Origin: UBA7330 sp043554545
GTDB taxonomy: Bacteria > Bacteroidota > Bacteroidia > Cytophagales > Cyclobacteriaceae
Assembly: GCA_043554545.1 (NCBI GenBank)
Contig: CP121337.1
Span: forward strand, 1,178,001-1,242,000
Direction of reading: 5' to 3'
Length of the DNA: 64,000 bases
This document shows, one piece after another, positions 44,004 through 53,316 of the stretch. The notes under the pieces are model-generated. The model searched no databases. It was not told the origin of the DNA and was given only the letters and a program-made list of their open reading frames with translations. Positions within the stretch are counted from its first letter, which is position 1; each line of letters starts with the position of its first letter. Made by a program: the position numbers and the translations under genes.

Positions 44004-45013
44004 TGATCATTCAATTTGAACCTAAAATTTCGGCTCAATCAAGACAGCGGGTAGCTGATGAGATGAAGGCCCATAAATACAAGACTACCGAGGTTAAAAC
44101 TCAAATAGGGGATTACCTGATTGGTATTGGTAAAGAGCGGTTTGATATCCGGAAAATAGGACATTTGGATGGCATCAGAGATATTCATGTGGTATCTGAT
44201 GATTATAAATTGGTGTCTTCCAAGTGGAAGACCGATCAAACTCAGATTGATTTAGGAGATGGAGTACTTATTGGTGCTGGTGAGTTTGCTATGATGGCCG
44301 GCCCTTGCAGCATAGAAGGGGAAGAAAACATTAACAAGACCATTGACCACTTAAAAGTAAATGGTCTTAGGATTATGCGAGGGGGCGTTTTTAAGCCAAG
44401 AAGCTCTCCTTACTCGTTCAGAGGAATGGGAATAGAAGGTTTAAAACTTTGGTACAAACTGGCCAGAGAAAATGACATAAAGATTGTCACGGAAGTTATG
44501 CAGGTATCGCAAATTGAGGAGATGTATGATTACGTTGACATGTACCAGGTAGGAGCCAGAAACACACAAAATTTCAACTTGTTGGATGAACTGGGGAAAG
44601 TGGACAAACCTGTGATGATCAAGCGGGGCATTTCAGGCACCATCGATGAGTTGTTACACAGTGCAGAATACGTTTTTTCAGCTGGTAATGAACGATTGTT
44701 GCTATGCGAAAGAGGGATTAGGACTTATGAGCGTGCCTCCCGAAATACTTTTGATATCAACGCCATACCAATATTAAAAGAAAAAACACATCTCCCGGTC
44801 ATTGCAGATCCATCACATGGAATTGGAATTAGAGATTATGTAGCCCCCATCGCACTGGCTTCAACAATTGCAGGGGCAGATGGAATTATTTTTGAGATTC
44901 ATGATGAGCCTGACAAAGCATTCTCTGACGGTCAACAGACTTTGAGCTTTGAGGAGTCCACGAAACTCATCAACAAAGTGAGGAAACTCCTAACACTTAA
45001 TGAATCCTTGTAA
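44003..45013 (+). CDS. aroF: 3-deoxy-7-phosphoheptulonate (DAHP) synthase
   Basis: A 336-residue type I-beta DAHP synthase, catalysing the first step of the shikimate pathway. The N-terminal 70 residues form a ferredoxin-like regulatory domain (as in Thermotoga), and the TIM barrel begins with MAGPCSIEGEENINKT. Other motifs: GGVFKPRSSPYSFRG, QVGARNTQNFNLLDELGK, KRGISGTIDELLHSAEY, and VIADPSHGIGIRD. The start overlaps trpA's stop by one base. Being between trp and his genes, it links precursor supply to both trp expression and the leader that carries Tyr, Trp and Phe codons. Confidence 0.94.
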   Translation: MIIQFEPKISAQSRQRVADEMKAHKYKTTEVKTQIGDYLIGIGKERFDIRKIGHLDGIRDIHVVSDDYKLVSSKWKTDQTQIDLGDGVLIGAGEFAMMAGPCSIEGEENINKTIDHLKVNGLRIMRGGVFKPRSSPYSFRGMGIEGLKLWYKLARENDIKIVTEVMQVSQIEEMYDYVDMYQVGARNTQNFNLLDELGKVDKPVMIKRGISGTIDELLHSAEYVFSAGNERLLLCERGIRTYERASRNTFDINAIPILKEKTHLPVIADPSHGIGIRDYVAPIALASTIAGADGIIFEIHDEPDKAFSDGQQTLSFEESTKLINKVRKLLTLNESL

Positions 45014-45025
45014 AGTCATTAACTG

Positions 45026-45610
45026 ATGAAATTAGCCATTGTAAAATACAATGCCGGAAATGTACAGTCTTTGACTTTTGCTCTAAACAGGTTAGGCATT
45101 ACTCCCGTACTTACGGATAACCCTGAGGTGTTAGCAGCGGCAGATAAGGTTATTTTCCCTGGTCAAGGCGAGGCTAGTTCAGCAATGAAGTCCTTAAAAG
45201 CTGGAGGGTTAGATAAAGTGCTCGTAGATCTGAAACAGCCATTTCTTGGCGTATGCCTTGGCATGCAGCTTATGTGCGATCATACGGAGGAGAACCATAC
45301 TAAATGTTTAGGGATCCTCCCATTGGAGGTTAAACGATTTCTCCCAAACGGAATTAAAGTGCCACACATGGGGTGGAATGATATTTTCAATTTCAATACG
45401 CCTATACTGGATGGAGTGAAAGAAGGTAGTTATATCTATTTTGTTCACAGTTACTACGTTCCTTTGTGTGAGTTCACTACCGCTGAATGTCACTATGATG
45501 TACCATTTACTGCGATGTTGCAAAAAGATAACTTTTATGCTATTCAAGCACATCCAGAAAAAAGTGGTGAGCCAGGGATGAAAATATTAGAGAATTTTAT
45601 CAAGCTTTAG
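45026..45610 (+). CDS. hisH: Imidazole glycerol phosphate synthase, glutaminase subunit
   Basis: A 194-residue class I glutamine amidotransferase that feeds ammonia to HisF in histidine synthesis. Nucleophile Cys 77 lies in LGVCLGMQLM, the oxyanion-side PGQGEASSAM segment is present, and the His-Glu pair is in AIQAHPEKSG. It follows the DAHP synthase by 12 bases. In this window, only hisH, hisA, hisF and hisIE are found; hisG, hisD, hisC and hisB must lie elsewhere. Confidence 0.95.
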   Translation: MKLAIVKYNAGNVQSLTFALNRLGITPVLTDNPEVLAAADKVIFPGQGEASSAMKSLKAGGLDKVLVDLKQPFLGVCLGMQLMCDHTEENHTKCLGILPLEVKRFLPNGIKVPHMGWNDIFNFNTPILDGVKEGSYIYFVHSYYVPLCEFTTAECHYDVPFTAMLQKDNFYAIQAHPEKSGEPGMKILENFIKL

Positions 45611-45617
45611 AATTAAG

Positions 45618-46331
45618 ATGCAAATTATCCCAGCAATAGATATAATTGATGGCCATTGTGTAAGGTTGACAAAGGGCAACTATAACCAGGTAAAAGCGTA
45701 TAGTGATGACCCCCTTGATGTAGCGAAAAAGTTTGAGGAGGCTGGAATTACCCGACTTCACCTGGTTGATCTGGATGGAGCCAAAGCAAAACATGTGGTA
45801 AATATTGAGGTCCTGGAACGTATTTGCTCTGGGACCAAGCTAAAAGTTGATTTCGGGGGAGGAGTAAAATCACAGGAAGATCTAATAAAGGTATTTAATG
45901 CTGGTGCCAAACAGGTCACTGCAGGAAGCATTGCAGTCAAAGAGCCCGAGAGAGTAAAGAAATGGATCAGTGATCATGGCTCTGAAAAAATAATTCTTGG
46001 AGCTGATGTGCTGAATGAGAAGGTAATGATTTCAGGCTGGCAGGAAGCCTCTGGGATTGATGTGTTCGAATTTCTGGCTGATTACCAGGAAGCCGGAGCC
46101 AAATGGGTGATATGCACCGACATCTCAAAGGACGGAGTGATGAAAGGACCATCGTTTCAGCTTTATCAATCAATTATAAAGCGATTTCCTGAAATGAAAT
46201 TGATAGCAAGCGGAGGAGTAACTTCGATGGAAGATTTAGAACAATTAAAAACAGATCAGCTATCTGGTGCCATTATTGGAAAAGCCTTTTATGAAGGAAA
46301 GTTATCTTTACAGCAATTAAGCAGTTTCTAA
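45618..46331 (+). CDS. hisA: ProFAR isomerase
   Basis: A 237-residue TIM-barrel isomerase that converts ProFAR to PRFAR in histidine synthesis. Catalytic aspartates are D8 in IIPAIDIIDGHCVRL and the one in WVICTDISKDGVMKGP. The twin phosphate-binding regions (FGGGVKSQED and IASGGVTSMEDL) match HisA. It lies 7 bases after hisH and its stop overlaps the ATG of hisF by one base. Confidence 0.95.
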   Translation: MQIIPAIDIIDGHCVRLTKGNYNQVKAYSDDPLDVAKKFEEAGITRLHLVDLDGAKAKHVVNIEVLERICSGTKLKVDFGGGVKSQEDLIKVFNAGAKQVTAGSIAVKEPERVKKWISDHGSEKIILGADVLNEKVMISGWQEASGIDVFEFLADYQEAGAKWVICTDISKDGVMKGPSFQLYQSIIKRFPEMKLIASGGVTSMEDLEQLKTDQLSGAIIGKAFYEGKLSLQQLSSF

Positions 46332-47086
46332 TGCTCACAAAAAGAATTATTCCCTGTCTGGATGTCAAAGATGGTCGCACAGTTAAAGGTGTCAATTTCC
46401 TTGAACTACGTGATGCTGGTGATCCTGTTGAGCTTGCGGAGAGATATGCGGTAGAGGGCGCTGATGAATTGGTGTTTCTTGATATTTCTGCTACACTGGA
46501 AGGAAGAAAAACATTGCTAGAGATGGTTAAGGCGGTAGCTGCTGCCGTTCATATTCCTTTTACTGTAGGTGGTGGAATAAGTGCTGTAAAAGATGTGAAG
46601 ATGATGCTTGACGCAGGTGCGGATAAAGTAGCCATAAACTCTGCAGCTGTGAAGACACCTGGCCTGGTGAATGATATTTCAGCTGAATTTGGCTCTCAAT
46701 GTCTGGTAGTTGCAATTGACACTAAAAATATTGAAGGTAAGGACCTTGTGCATACACATGGCGGAACCAGACCCACGGAGTTGGAAACAGTAGTATGGGC
46801 AAAGGAGGTTTGTGACAGAGGTGCTGGAGAGATTCTTTTAACTTCCATGGACCATGATGGAACCAAAAACGGGTTTGCTATGGATATTACTTCCAGGGTT
46901 TCGAAAGCGGTAACCATTCCTGTCATAGCTTCAGGGGGTGGTGGAAGTGCACCTCACTTTGCTGATATTTTGAATTCAGGAGCAGCCGATGCAGCTTTAG
47001 CAGCAAGCATCTTTCATTATAAAGAGGTTGAAATAGCAGATTTGAAAGCATCATTACTAAAAAATAACATACCTGTAAGAATTTGA
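46331..47086 (+). CDS. hisF: Imidazole glycerol phosphate synthase, cyclase subunit
   Basis: A 251-residue TIM barrel that uses HisH ammonia to turn PRFAR into imidazole glycerol phosphate and AICAR. Catalytic aspartates: D11 in IIPCLDVKDGRTVKG and D130 region in LVVAIDTKN; also TSMDHDGTKNGFAM and IASGGGGSAPHF. It begins at the last base of hisA and its TGA overlaps the TTG start of hisIE. Confidence 0.96.
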   Translation: MLTKRIIPCLDVKDGRTVKGVNFLELRDAGDPVELAERYAVEGADELVFLDISATLEGRKTLLEMVKAVAAAVHIPFTVGGGISAVKDVKMMLDAGADKVAINSAAVKTPGLVNDISAEFGSQCLVVAIDTKNIEGKDLVHTHGGTRPTELETVVWAKEVCDRGAGEILLTSMDHDGTKNGFAMDITSRVSKAVTIPVIASGGGGSAPHFADILNSGAADAALAASIFHYKEVEIADLKASLLKNNIPVRI

Positions 47087-47685
47087 AGGATATAGATTTT
47101 AAAAAAGGAAACGGATTGGTACCAACCATTATTCAGGATGTGAATACCCTGAAAGTACTGATGATGGGTTACATGAATGAGGAATCATTGGATGAAACCA
47201 GAAAAACCGGGAAAGTCACATTTTATAGCAGGTCTAAAGAAAGGTTATGGACCAAAGGAGAAACCTCTGGTAACTTCCTTTTCATGAAAGAAATTATTCC
47301 CGATTGTGATGGAGATACCTTATTGATTAAAGCTGATCCAGTAGGGCCGGCATGTCATACTGGCGCAGATACCTGTTTTAATGAAGAGAACAAGAAGAGT
47401 GTAAATTTCATCGGACACTTGATGGAAATCATTGAATCTCGTAAGCAAAACCCCTCAGATGATTCCTATACCAGCAGCTTGTTTAAGAAGGGAACGAATA
47501 AAGTGGCTCAAAAAGTCGGTGAGGAAGCAGTAGAGACCGTTATTGAAGCCATGGCTGGAAATAAAGAGTTGCTGGCAAATGAGTCCGCTGACCTTCTTTT
47601 TCACCTCCTGGTTCTACTTTCTGACCAGGATTTGTCCATATACGATGTGATAGCTGTTTTGGAAAAGAGACATCAAACTTCCTGA
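47083..47685 (+). CDS. hisIE: Bifunctional phosphoribosyl-AMP cyclohydrolase / phosphoribosyl-ATP pyrophosphatase
   Basis: A 200-residue fusion of HisI (residues about 8-105) and HisE (about 112-200), catalysing two steps of histidine synthesis. HisI shows MMGYMNEESLDETRKTGKVTFYSRSKERLW and the zinc-binding cysteines (DCDGDTLL, ACHTGADTCF). HisE shows the pyrophosphatase helix KVAQKVGEEAVETVIEA. The start is TTG at 47083, inside hisF's end, with a 4-base overlap (TTGA). No ATG is available near it, so the TTG is needed. It closes the biosynthetic run. Confidence 0.95.
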   Translation: MKDIDFKKGNGLVPTIIQDVNTLKVLMMGYMNEESLDETRKTGKVTFYSRSKERLWTKGETSGNFLFMKEIIPDCDGDTLLIKADPVGPACHTGADTCFNEENKKSVNFIGHLMEIIESRKQNPSDDSYTSSLFKKGTNKVAQKVGEEAVETVIEAMAGNKELLANESADLLFHLLVLLSDQDLSIYDVIAVLEKRHQTS

Positions 47686-47732
47686 TAAGCAATATTTTTT
47701 TTACATTCATTATTTATTAGCCCACTCATGAA

Positions 47733-49217
47733 ATGAAAAAATACGATGTCATCGTTATTGGTGCCGGACCCGCCGGATATGCCGCTGCCATGCGAGCAAT
47801 AGATTTTAATAAGAAGGTAGCTTTAATAGAGAAGAAACAATTAGGAGGTGCTGGAATACATCATGGTGCATTATGGAGTAAAACTTGGTGGGAACTTTCG
47901 AGAGAGGCAGCAAGTCTTAGAAAGCATAAAGAGGCGCTAAATATCCATCAACATCAATTTAATTTTAAGACCTTAAAAAATGAGGTTCGAGCGGCTGTTC
48001 AGGAGCGAATGGATCAGTTGGAGCACCACATGCACAACATTAATGTAACCGTAGGCGCAGATTTATTCAATTATATTGTTGGGAATGCGAAGGTGATCTC
48101 CAAAACTATGGTGGAAATCATGAATTTTGACTCAACAGAGATTATTGAAGCAGATTATATCATTGTAGCTACTGGAAGTCGTCCAAGGCTATTGCCTGAG
48201 CTCCCTATTGATGAAGAAAATGTATTTACGAGTGATGGTCTAGATAAGCTTGATAGTTTTCCAAAAAGTATTGTGATTGTTGGGGCAGGCGTTATTGGAT
48301 GTGAATTTGCAACGATCTTTTCAAATTTCGGGTTAACAAAAGTTCACTTAATTGACAAAGGCGACAGAATACTTCCTTTTGAGGATGAAGACATAGTTAA
48401 AGTTATTGAGCGAAACCTGGAAATGAAGAATGTGCTCATTCATCGAAACTCTATGTTGGTCGATATGGAGGTTAAGAATGGGATGGTCAACTATACTTTG
48501 GAATATACGGATGGAACCAAAGAGGTTTTTAACGTAGAAAAAGCGCTTGTCTCGGTGGGAAGAGTGCCAAACCATGAAGATTTATTTGATGAGTCGCTGA
48601 ACATAAAGTTGGATAAACGTGGGATTATTGATAACCTAACCCAGACTTCTGTAAAAAACATCTATGCGGTTGGTGATATCACCTCTGATATCGCTTTGGT
48701 GAATGTTGGTGAATTGGAGGGGCGGTTTGCAGTGGAAAGAATTTTCGGAAAACCTGAACGTGATTTGATTTATGAAAATATCTCAACCATCATGTTTTTA
48801 GGTCCTGAAGTTGCAGGTGTAGGAATGAACGAGATTCAAGCACAAAAAGAAGGATTAGATTATAAGGTCGTAAGTCTTGATTATTCTTGTATCCCCAGAG
48901 CAGTAGCCATGCGTAATACCCAGGGGTTCATAAAAATTATTGTTTCTAATGACAATAAGCTGAAAATATATGGGATGCGCGTTGTTGGTGAGCATGCATC
49001 CAGTGCCATTCAGGCAGTTGCACTATTAATATCCATGGATAAAGGCATGATGGAGCTTGCTGAATTAATACATCCGCACCCTTCAATTATTGAGGGTATT
49101 CAGGAGTGCGGCAGAATGCTTCTGGGTAAATCTATGTTGAAGCCTGCCGTATTGAAAAACGCAATGACCTGTAAAACTTTTGTGGATGGGAAATACGGAC
49201 AGTTCAAACTCGAATAG
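47733..49217 (+). CDS. Lipoamide-dehydrogenase-like flavoprotein without the redox cysteines
   Basis: A 494-residue FAD- and NAD(P)-dependent oxidoreductase of the pyridine nucleotide-disulfide family. The FAD motif is VIVIGAGPAGYAAA (residues about 6-19), the second NAD motif is IVIVGAGVIGCEFATIF, and the FAD-binding IYAVGDIT is present. C-terminal HPHPSIIEGIQE keeps the His-Glu pair of the family. The normal C-x4-C pair is missing: the site reads G39-A-G41-I-H-H-G-A46-L-W-S-K50. It cannot perform disulfide relay chemistry and may be a transhydrogenase or quinone-type reductase. Encoded 47 bases after hisIE on the same strand, possibly with its own promoter. Confidence 0.85.
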   Translation: MKKYDVIVIGAGPAGYAAAMRAIDFNKKVALIEKKQLGGAGIHHGALWSKTWWELSREAASLRKHKEALNIHQHQFNFKTLKNEVRAAVQERMDQLEHHMHNINVTVGADLFNYIVGNAKVISKTMVEIMNFDSTEIIEADYIIVATGSRPRLLPELPIDEENVFTSDGLDKLDSFPKSIVIVGAGVIGCEFATIFSNFGLTKVHLIDKGDRILPFEDEDIVKVIERNLEMKNVLIHRNSMLVDMEVKNGMVNYTLEYTDGTKEVFNVEKALVSVGRVPNHEDLFDESLNIKLDKRGIIDNLTQTSVKNIYAVGDITSDIALVNVGELEGRFAVERIFGKPERDLIYENISTIMFLGPEVAGVGMNEIQAQKEGLDYKVVSLDYSCIPRAVAMRNTQGFIKIIVSNDNKLKIYGMRVVGEHASSAIQAVALLISMDKGMMELAELIHPHPSIIEGIQECGRMLLGKSMLKPAVLKNAMTCKTFVDGKYGQFKLE

Positions 49218-49266
49218 GTTCCGACTACTGGTTTTTTCTCAAGTTTAAAGGTGTTATACCATTATC

Positions 49267-50193
49267 TCAGAATCCAAATTCTGAATTGGCCGTCTTAATG
49301 ATATGTGTCAATTCATTAACCTCTTCTTTGGTTGGCATCGTTAAAGGAGCCCTAACATCTCCACCACTTTTTCCAATAATTTTCGCTCCGGCTTTTATCA
49401 GACTAACTGCATATCCTTTTTTTCTTTCGCGTAAACGAACAAGTGGGATATAGAATGACTTGGTGATTTTTGATACAGTTTCTTTATCCCCCTTTCTTAA
49501 AGCTTGATAAAAGTGGTTGGCAAGCTGTGGTGTGACATTAAATGCGGCTGAAGAATACGTGTTTACACCAATGGCCAGGTAGGCTTCTGCAATAATTTCG
49601 GCAGTAGGTACTCCACCAATATAAGAAAGCCTTTTCCCAACTGTTTGAATAATGTCATTTAACTCCTGGATGTTTCCTGTGCCATCCTTTAACCCAATGA
49701 AATTGGGACAGTTTTTTGCCAATTCCGCAACATAGGGAGCGGTTAGTGTACCATTAGCTCTGTTATAGTAAATAACAGGTAAATTGGTGCTATCCATAAT
49801 GGTTTTGGCATACACGTATGCTCCATCTCTTGGACATTCTGTTAAGTAGGGAGGGAATAGCAACAAAGCATCTACCCCGGCTTCCTCCGCAATCTTAGCA
49901 AATGAAATTGCGTCAGGAATACTTCTCCCTACACCGGAGATAACTGGTATTCTGTTCTTGACTGTCTTTGTGGCTACCTGTACAACCTGTTCATATTCCG
50001 ACTGGCTTAATGAAAAGAACTCACCGGTTCCACCTGCAACAAAAATTGACGACACCTTGTGTTCAACAAACCACTCTACCCTTTCTCCAAAAGCTTGGGC
50101 ATTGAAAGAACCCTTATCATCAAAATCTGTGATTGGAAAAGAAAGGAGTCCATCCTCGAGAGATGCTTTTATTTGTGCTAAAGTCAAAGCCAT
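49267..50193 (-). CDS. kdgD: 5-dehydro-4-deoxyglucarate dehydratase
   Basis: A 308-residue TIM-barrel enzyme of the DHDPS/NAL family that dehydrates and decarboxylates 5-dehydro-4-deoxyglucarate to 2,5-dioxopentanoate. The KdgD type is shown by LLSFPITDFDDKGSF at the start, FVAGGTGEFFSLS, PVIYYNRANGTLTAPYV (catalytic Tyr region) and the Schiff-base Lys in FIGLKDGTGN. It is the last gene in an operon with garD and a GntP permease (31 bases after garD). The dioxopentanoate dehydrogenase that would complete the route to 2-oxoglutarate is not in this window. Confidence 0.92.
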   Translation of the reverse strand: MALTLAQIKASLEDGLLSFPITDFDDKGSFNAQAFGERVEWFVEHKVSSIFVAGGTGEFFSLSQSEYEQVVQVATKTVKNRIPVISGVGRSIPDAISFAKIAEEAGVDALLLFPPYLTECPRDGAYVYAKTIMDSTNLPVIYYNRANGTLTAPYVAELAKNCPNFIGLKDGTGNIQELNDIIQTVGKRLSYIGGVPTAEIIAEAYLAIGVNTYSSAAFNVTPQLANHFYQALRKGDKETVSKITKSFYIPLVRLRERKKGYAVSLIKAGAKIIGKSGGDVRAPLTMPTKEEVNELTHIIKTANSEFGF

Positions 50194-50223
50194 TTGATTG
50201 TTTAGTTAGAGTAAAATATAAAA

Positions 50224-51753
50224 TTAGGTAAGCGGACCCGGATTAAATAGGACCAGGTCATTATAAAGTCCCAGCTTATCGCTCGCTACTTGTTTGTTTC
50301 CGCTGGCCACTTCCAGAATCATGTGGAACAATTCCCAGCCAACTTCTTCAATTGTCTTTTCACCAATGGCAATCGGTCCCGCATCCAGATCAATTAGATC
50401 ATACCATCTCGCAGCAAGTCTGGAATTAGAACTAATTTTGATGACAGGTACTTCTCTTAGTCCATAAGGAGTTCCTCTTCCAGTGATAAATACATGCATA
50501 TTCATGCCCGCAGCTAATTGAAGGGTTCCACAGACAAAGTCACTCGCCGGGGTAGCCACAAAGTTGAGTCCTTTCTTACTTATTTTTTCACCAGGACCTA
50601 ATACATCTACAAGTGGGCTGGTGCCAGATTTGGCGATAGATCCCATGGCTTTCTCAACGATGTTACTCAGACCTCCTGATTTATTGCCTGGAGAAGTATT
50701 TGAACTCCGGTCCACCAGTCCACCAGACAGGTATTCATCGTACCAATTCATTTCTCTCTTAAGTGCATTAGCTACTTCCTTGTTAATGGCCCTTGGGAGT
50801 ATGTGATGCACAGCATCCCGGACTTCTGTAACTTCAGAAAAGAGTACGGTGCCTCCGGCTTTTACTATTAGGTCTGCAGCAAATCCAGTGGCTGGATTTC
50901 CTGTGATGCCAGAAAAAGCATCACTGCCCCCACATTGAAGGCCTACCACCAAATCTGAAGCCGGACAGGTTTCCCGTTTCCGTTCATTTAATTTTTTTAG
51001 ATGAATATCAGCCATATCCATGATACCAGTTACCATCTCACCAAAACCTTCAAAAGCCTCGTTTTGCAAATAAAGTATAGTATCCTGATCGTTTTTGTTT
51101 GAGAGTAGACTTTCAGGTCGAAGCTTCTCGCAGCCGAGTCCGATTATCATTACTTCGCCTCCAAAATTTGGATTTTGGGTAAGGTTTCGAATGGTTCGGA
51201 TAGGAATGATTGCTGCTGGAGCATTAATGGCAACTCCACAACCATAGCTGTGATTGATGGCTACTACATCATCTACATTGGGGTATTTAGGAAGTAGTGC
51301 TCTTTTGATCTTCTCGACAAGAAAATTTGTCGTGCCAGCCACGCATTGAACACTCGTGGATAGTGCTAATAAATTTTTTGTGCCAACAGATCCATCAGCG
51401 TTTTTATATCCCTGGAAAGTATATCCTTCAATCGGTTCTGGTTTGTTGAGTTTAGGTTCATTATATTCCATCTGCTCCATGGGAGGAGGTTCAGGCATCG
51501 ATATGTTCTTTTCACTCACCAGCATTCCCGGCTCAATAGCTGAAGAGGAATATCCAATAACCTGCCCGTAGCGAATAACTTCACTACCCTTTGAGAGGCT
51601 TTTGAGTGCTACTTTGTGACCCATGCCAATAAATTGCTTTAAAGTAATGGATTCCATGACGGTTGCACCTTTTTCAAGTCCATTTGGTGAAGTGATTATG
51701 CCGACATTGTCCTCTTCGGACACCCGGACAATGGCTTTTGGCGCATCAATCAT
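50224..51753 (-). CDS. garD: Galactarate dehydratase
   Basis: A 509-residue enzyme of the altronate/galactarate dehydratase family that dehydrates galactarate to 5-dehydro-4-deoxyglucarate. The N-terminal SAF domain (KAIVRVSEEDNVGIITSPNG) precedes the UxaA-type core: GYKNADGSVGTKNLLALST, HSYGCGVAINAPAA, IIGLGCEKLRPE, GLQCGGSDAFSG, SEVTEVRDAVH and the C-terminal NDLVLFNPGPLT. The whole pattern fits GarD more closely than altronate dehydratase. Its product is the substrate of KdgD, the next gene. It follows the permease gene by 4 bases. Confidence 0.93.
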   Translation of the reverse strand: MIDAPKAIVRVSEEDNVGIITSPNGLEKGATVMESITLKQFIGMGHKVALKSLSKGSEVIRYGQVIGYSSSAIEPGMLVSEKNISMPEPPPMEQMEYNEPKLNKPEPIEGYTFQGYKNADGSVGTKNLLALSTSVQCVAGTTNFLVEKIKRALLPKYPNVDDVVAINHSYGCGVAINAPAAIIPIRTIRNLTQNPNFGGEVMIIGLGCEKLRPESLLSNKNDQDTILYLQNEAFEGFGEMVTGIMDMADIHLKKLNERKRETCPASDLVVGLQCGGSDAFSGITGNPATGFAADLIVKAGGTVLFSEVTEVRDAVHHILPRAINKEVANALKREMNWYDEYLSGGLVDRSSNTSPGNKSGGLSNIVEKAMGSIAKSGTSPLVDVLGPGEKISKKGLNFVATPASDFVCGTLQLAAGMNMHVFITGRGTPYGLREVPVIKISSNSRLAARWYDLIDLDAGPIAIGEKTIEEVGWELFHMILEVASGNKQVASDKLGLYNDLVLFNPGPLT

Positions 51754-51757
51754 ATGG

Positions 51758-53194
51758 CTAGATTAATGGAAATAATTGAGAAAGTATCATGCAAATCACC
51801 AGACCTGATATACCCATTACTGTAAGTAGGTACGAAAAGAAACGAATGGTTTCTTTTTCTGCCATTCCAGTCATTTTTGTGATTATCCAGAAGCCGCTGT
51901 CATTCATCCAGGGGAAGATCTTGGAGCCGCAGCCTATTGCCAAGGCCAGGTATACCGGATGAAAGGCCAAACCAGCTGACTCGCCAAAACCACTCATTAT
52001 TCCAATAGTGGTTACCATCGCTACAGTAGCAGACCCCTGTGCAGTCCTAATGACCATGGTAATAACAAAAGCGAGGGGTAGTATCGCTGTCTGATAGCTG
52101 TGAGCCATTGTGGCAATACTTGCTCCAATATTAGATTGCTGAAGCATCTTACCGAAGGTGCCACCAGCAGAGGTGATCAAAATAATCATACCTGCACTTA
52201 ATAAGGCATCAACTAATACTTTTTCAAATGCTTTTTGGTCCTGAATTTTTCTTTTTAAGAGAATCATTGCTACACCTGCAGAGATCAGCAATGCGATATT
52301 TGGGTCACCAACAAACTGAATTCCACTCAAGAGGCTTTGGAGAAACTCACCTTGTTGAACATCGATTGGATTTATAAACATGTTCAAGAAGGTATTACCT
52401 GCAATTAGAATAAGTGGTAAAATTACTGGCAACAATGAAAGCCACAACGAGGGTAACTCAGCGTCAGAAACTTCTGCGTTTTTTCTTAATTCTTCTATCG
52501 AAATATCTGTAGTATCTCTCATGGGTAGATCCCATTTTTTATAAGCCCATAGGGCGTATACATATCCACACAAGACCACTAGTCCCCCAACGATGAGGCC
52601 TACGACCATCATGATCCCCAAGTCAACACCTAGCTCTTTGGCTACAAATAACGGACCCGGAGTGGGAGGGATCAATGAATGGGCCATCACTCCACCAGCA
52701 ATCGTGCACATGATATACAGGCTATATTTTTTTGGATCTCTTACGCTGATGGATTTTACCAGAGGGATCATCAAGTAAAACAGCGTATCAAAGAATACAG
52801 GAATTCCTAGCGTGAAACTGCTTGCGAGGAAAGCCATAGAACCATTTTTTGCACCGACCAATTTCAAAAGGCTTCTAACGATTCTATCCGCTGCTCCACT
52901 CTTCATTAATGATGCACCAATAATTGAGGCAAGTGCAATAAGGATTCCGATTTTTCCTGCCGTGGCACCAAAAGCAGCAGCAAGTCGGGCGCCTAGAGAC
53001 TGCATCATGAGTGTGTTTGCAGCACCTTCACCCATTCCGGATTGAATGGCGAACTCATAAAGTTGGCTTTGTGAGGTAAGAAAACCGGTAACGAGTGCTG
53101 CGATGATGAGTGAAAGAAATGCGTGCAGCCTCAATACAATGATGCAGAGTAGGACGACTGCAATACCTGTAAGTACAACAAAAATAGCGGCCAT
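51758..53194 (-). CDS. GntP family sugar-acid permease
   Basis: A 478-residue inner-membrane proton symporter with about 12-14 hydrophobic segments. GntP family traits are LRLHAFLSLIIAALVTG, LGIPVFFDTLFYLMIPLV, HSLIPPTPGPLFVA and the C-terminal GCGSKIFPWMNDSGFWIITK. Members take up gluconate and related aldonic or aldaric acids. With garD and kdgD downstream in the same unit, the likely substrate is galactarate or glucarate, though gluconate cannot be excluded. It is the first gene of the operon; a terminator for the preceding gene lies at 53317-53340. Confidence 0.92.
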   Translation of the reverse strand: MAAIFVVLTGIAVVLLCIIVLRLHAFLSLIIAALVTGFLTSQSQLYEFAIQSGMGEGAANTLMMQSLGARLAAAFGATAGKIGILIALASIIGASLMKSGAADRIVRSLLKLVGAKNGSMAFLASSFTLGIPVFFDTLFYLMIPLVKSISVRDPKKYSLYIMCTIAGGVMAHSLIPPTPGPLFVAKELGVDLGIMMVVGLIVGGLVVLCGYVYALWAYKKWDLPMRDTTDISIEELRKNAEVSDAELPSLWLSLLPVILPLILIAGNTFLNMFINPIDVQQGEFLQSLLSGIQFVGDPNIALLISAGVAMILLKRKIQDQKAFEKVLVDALLSAGMIILITSAGGTFGKMLQQSNIGASIATMAHSYQTAILPLAFVITMVIRTAQGSATVAMVTTIGIMSGFGESAGLAFHPVYLALAIGCGSKIFPWMNDSGFWIITKMTGMAEKETIRFFSYLLTVMGISGLVICMILSQLFPLI

Positions 53195-53316
53195 AGTGAG
53201 CGATTTATTGGGTAATTGACAATTTTATCCGCTTAAATTAGTCATTTTATCAATAAGCACACTACGTAAGTAGATTCATTGACTAGTTCAACTGTGGGCA
53301 CGCAATAAATAAATAA

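Noticed and set aside
53213..53224. 12-mer TAATTGACAATT shared with 5375-5386
   Set aside because: A single AT-rich match between unrelated loci is expected by chance; no dyad is formed at 53213.
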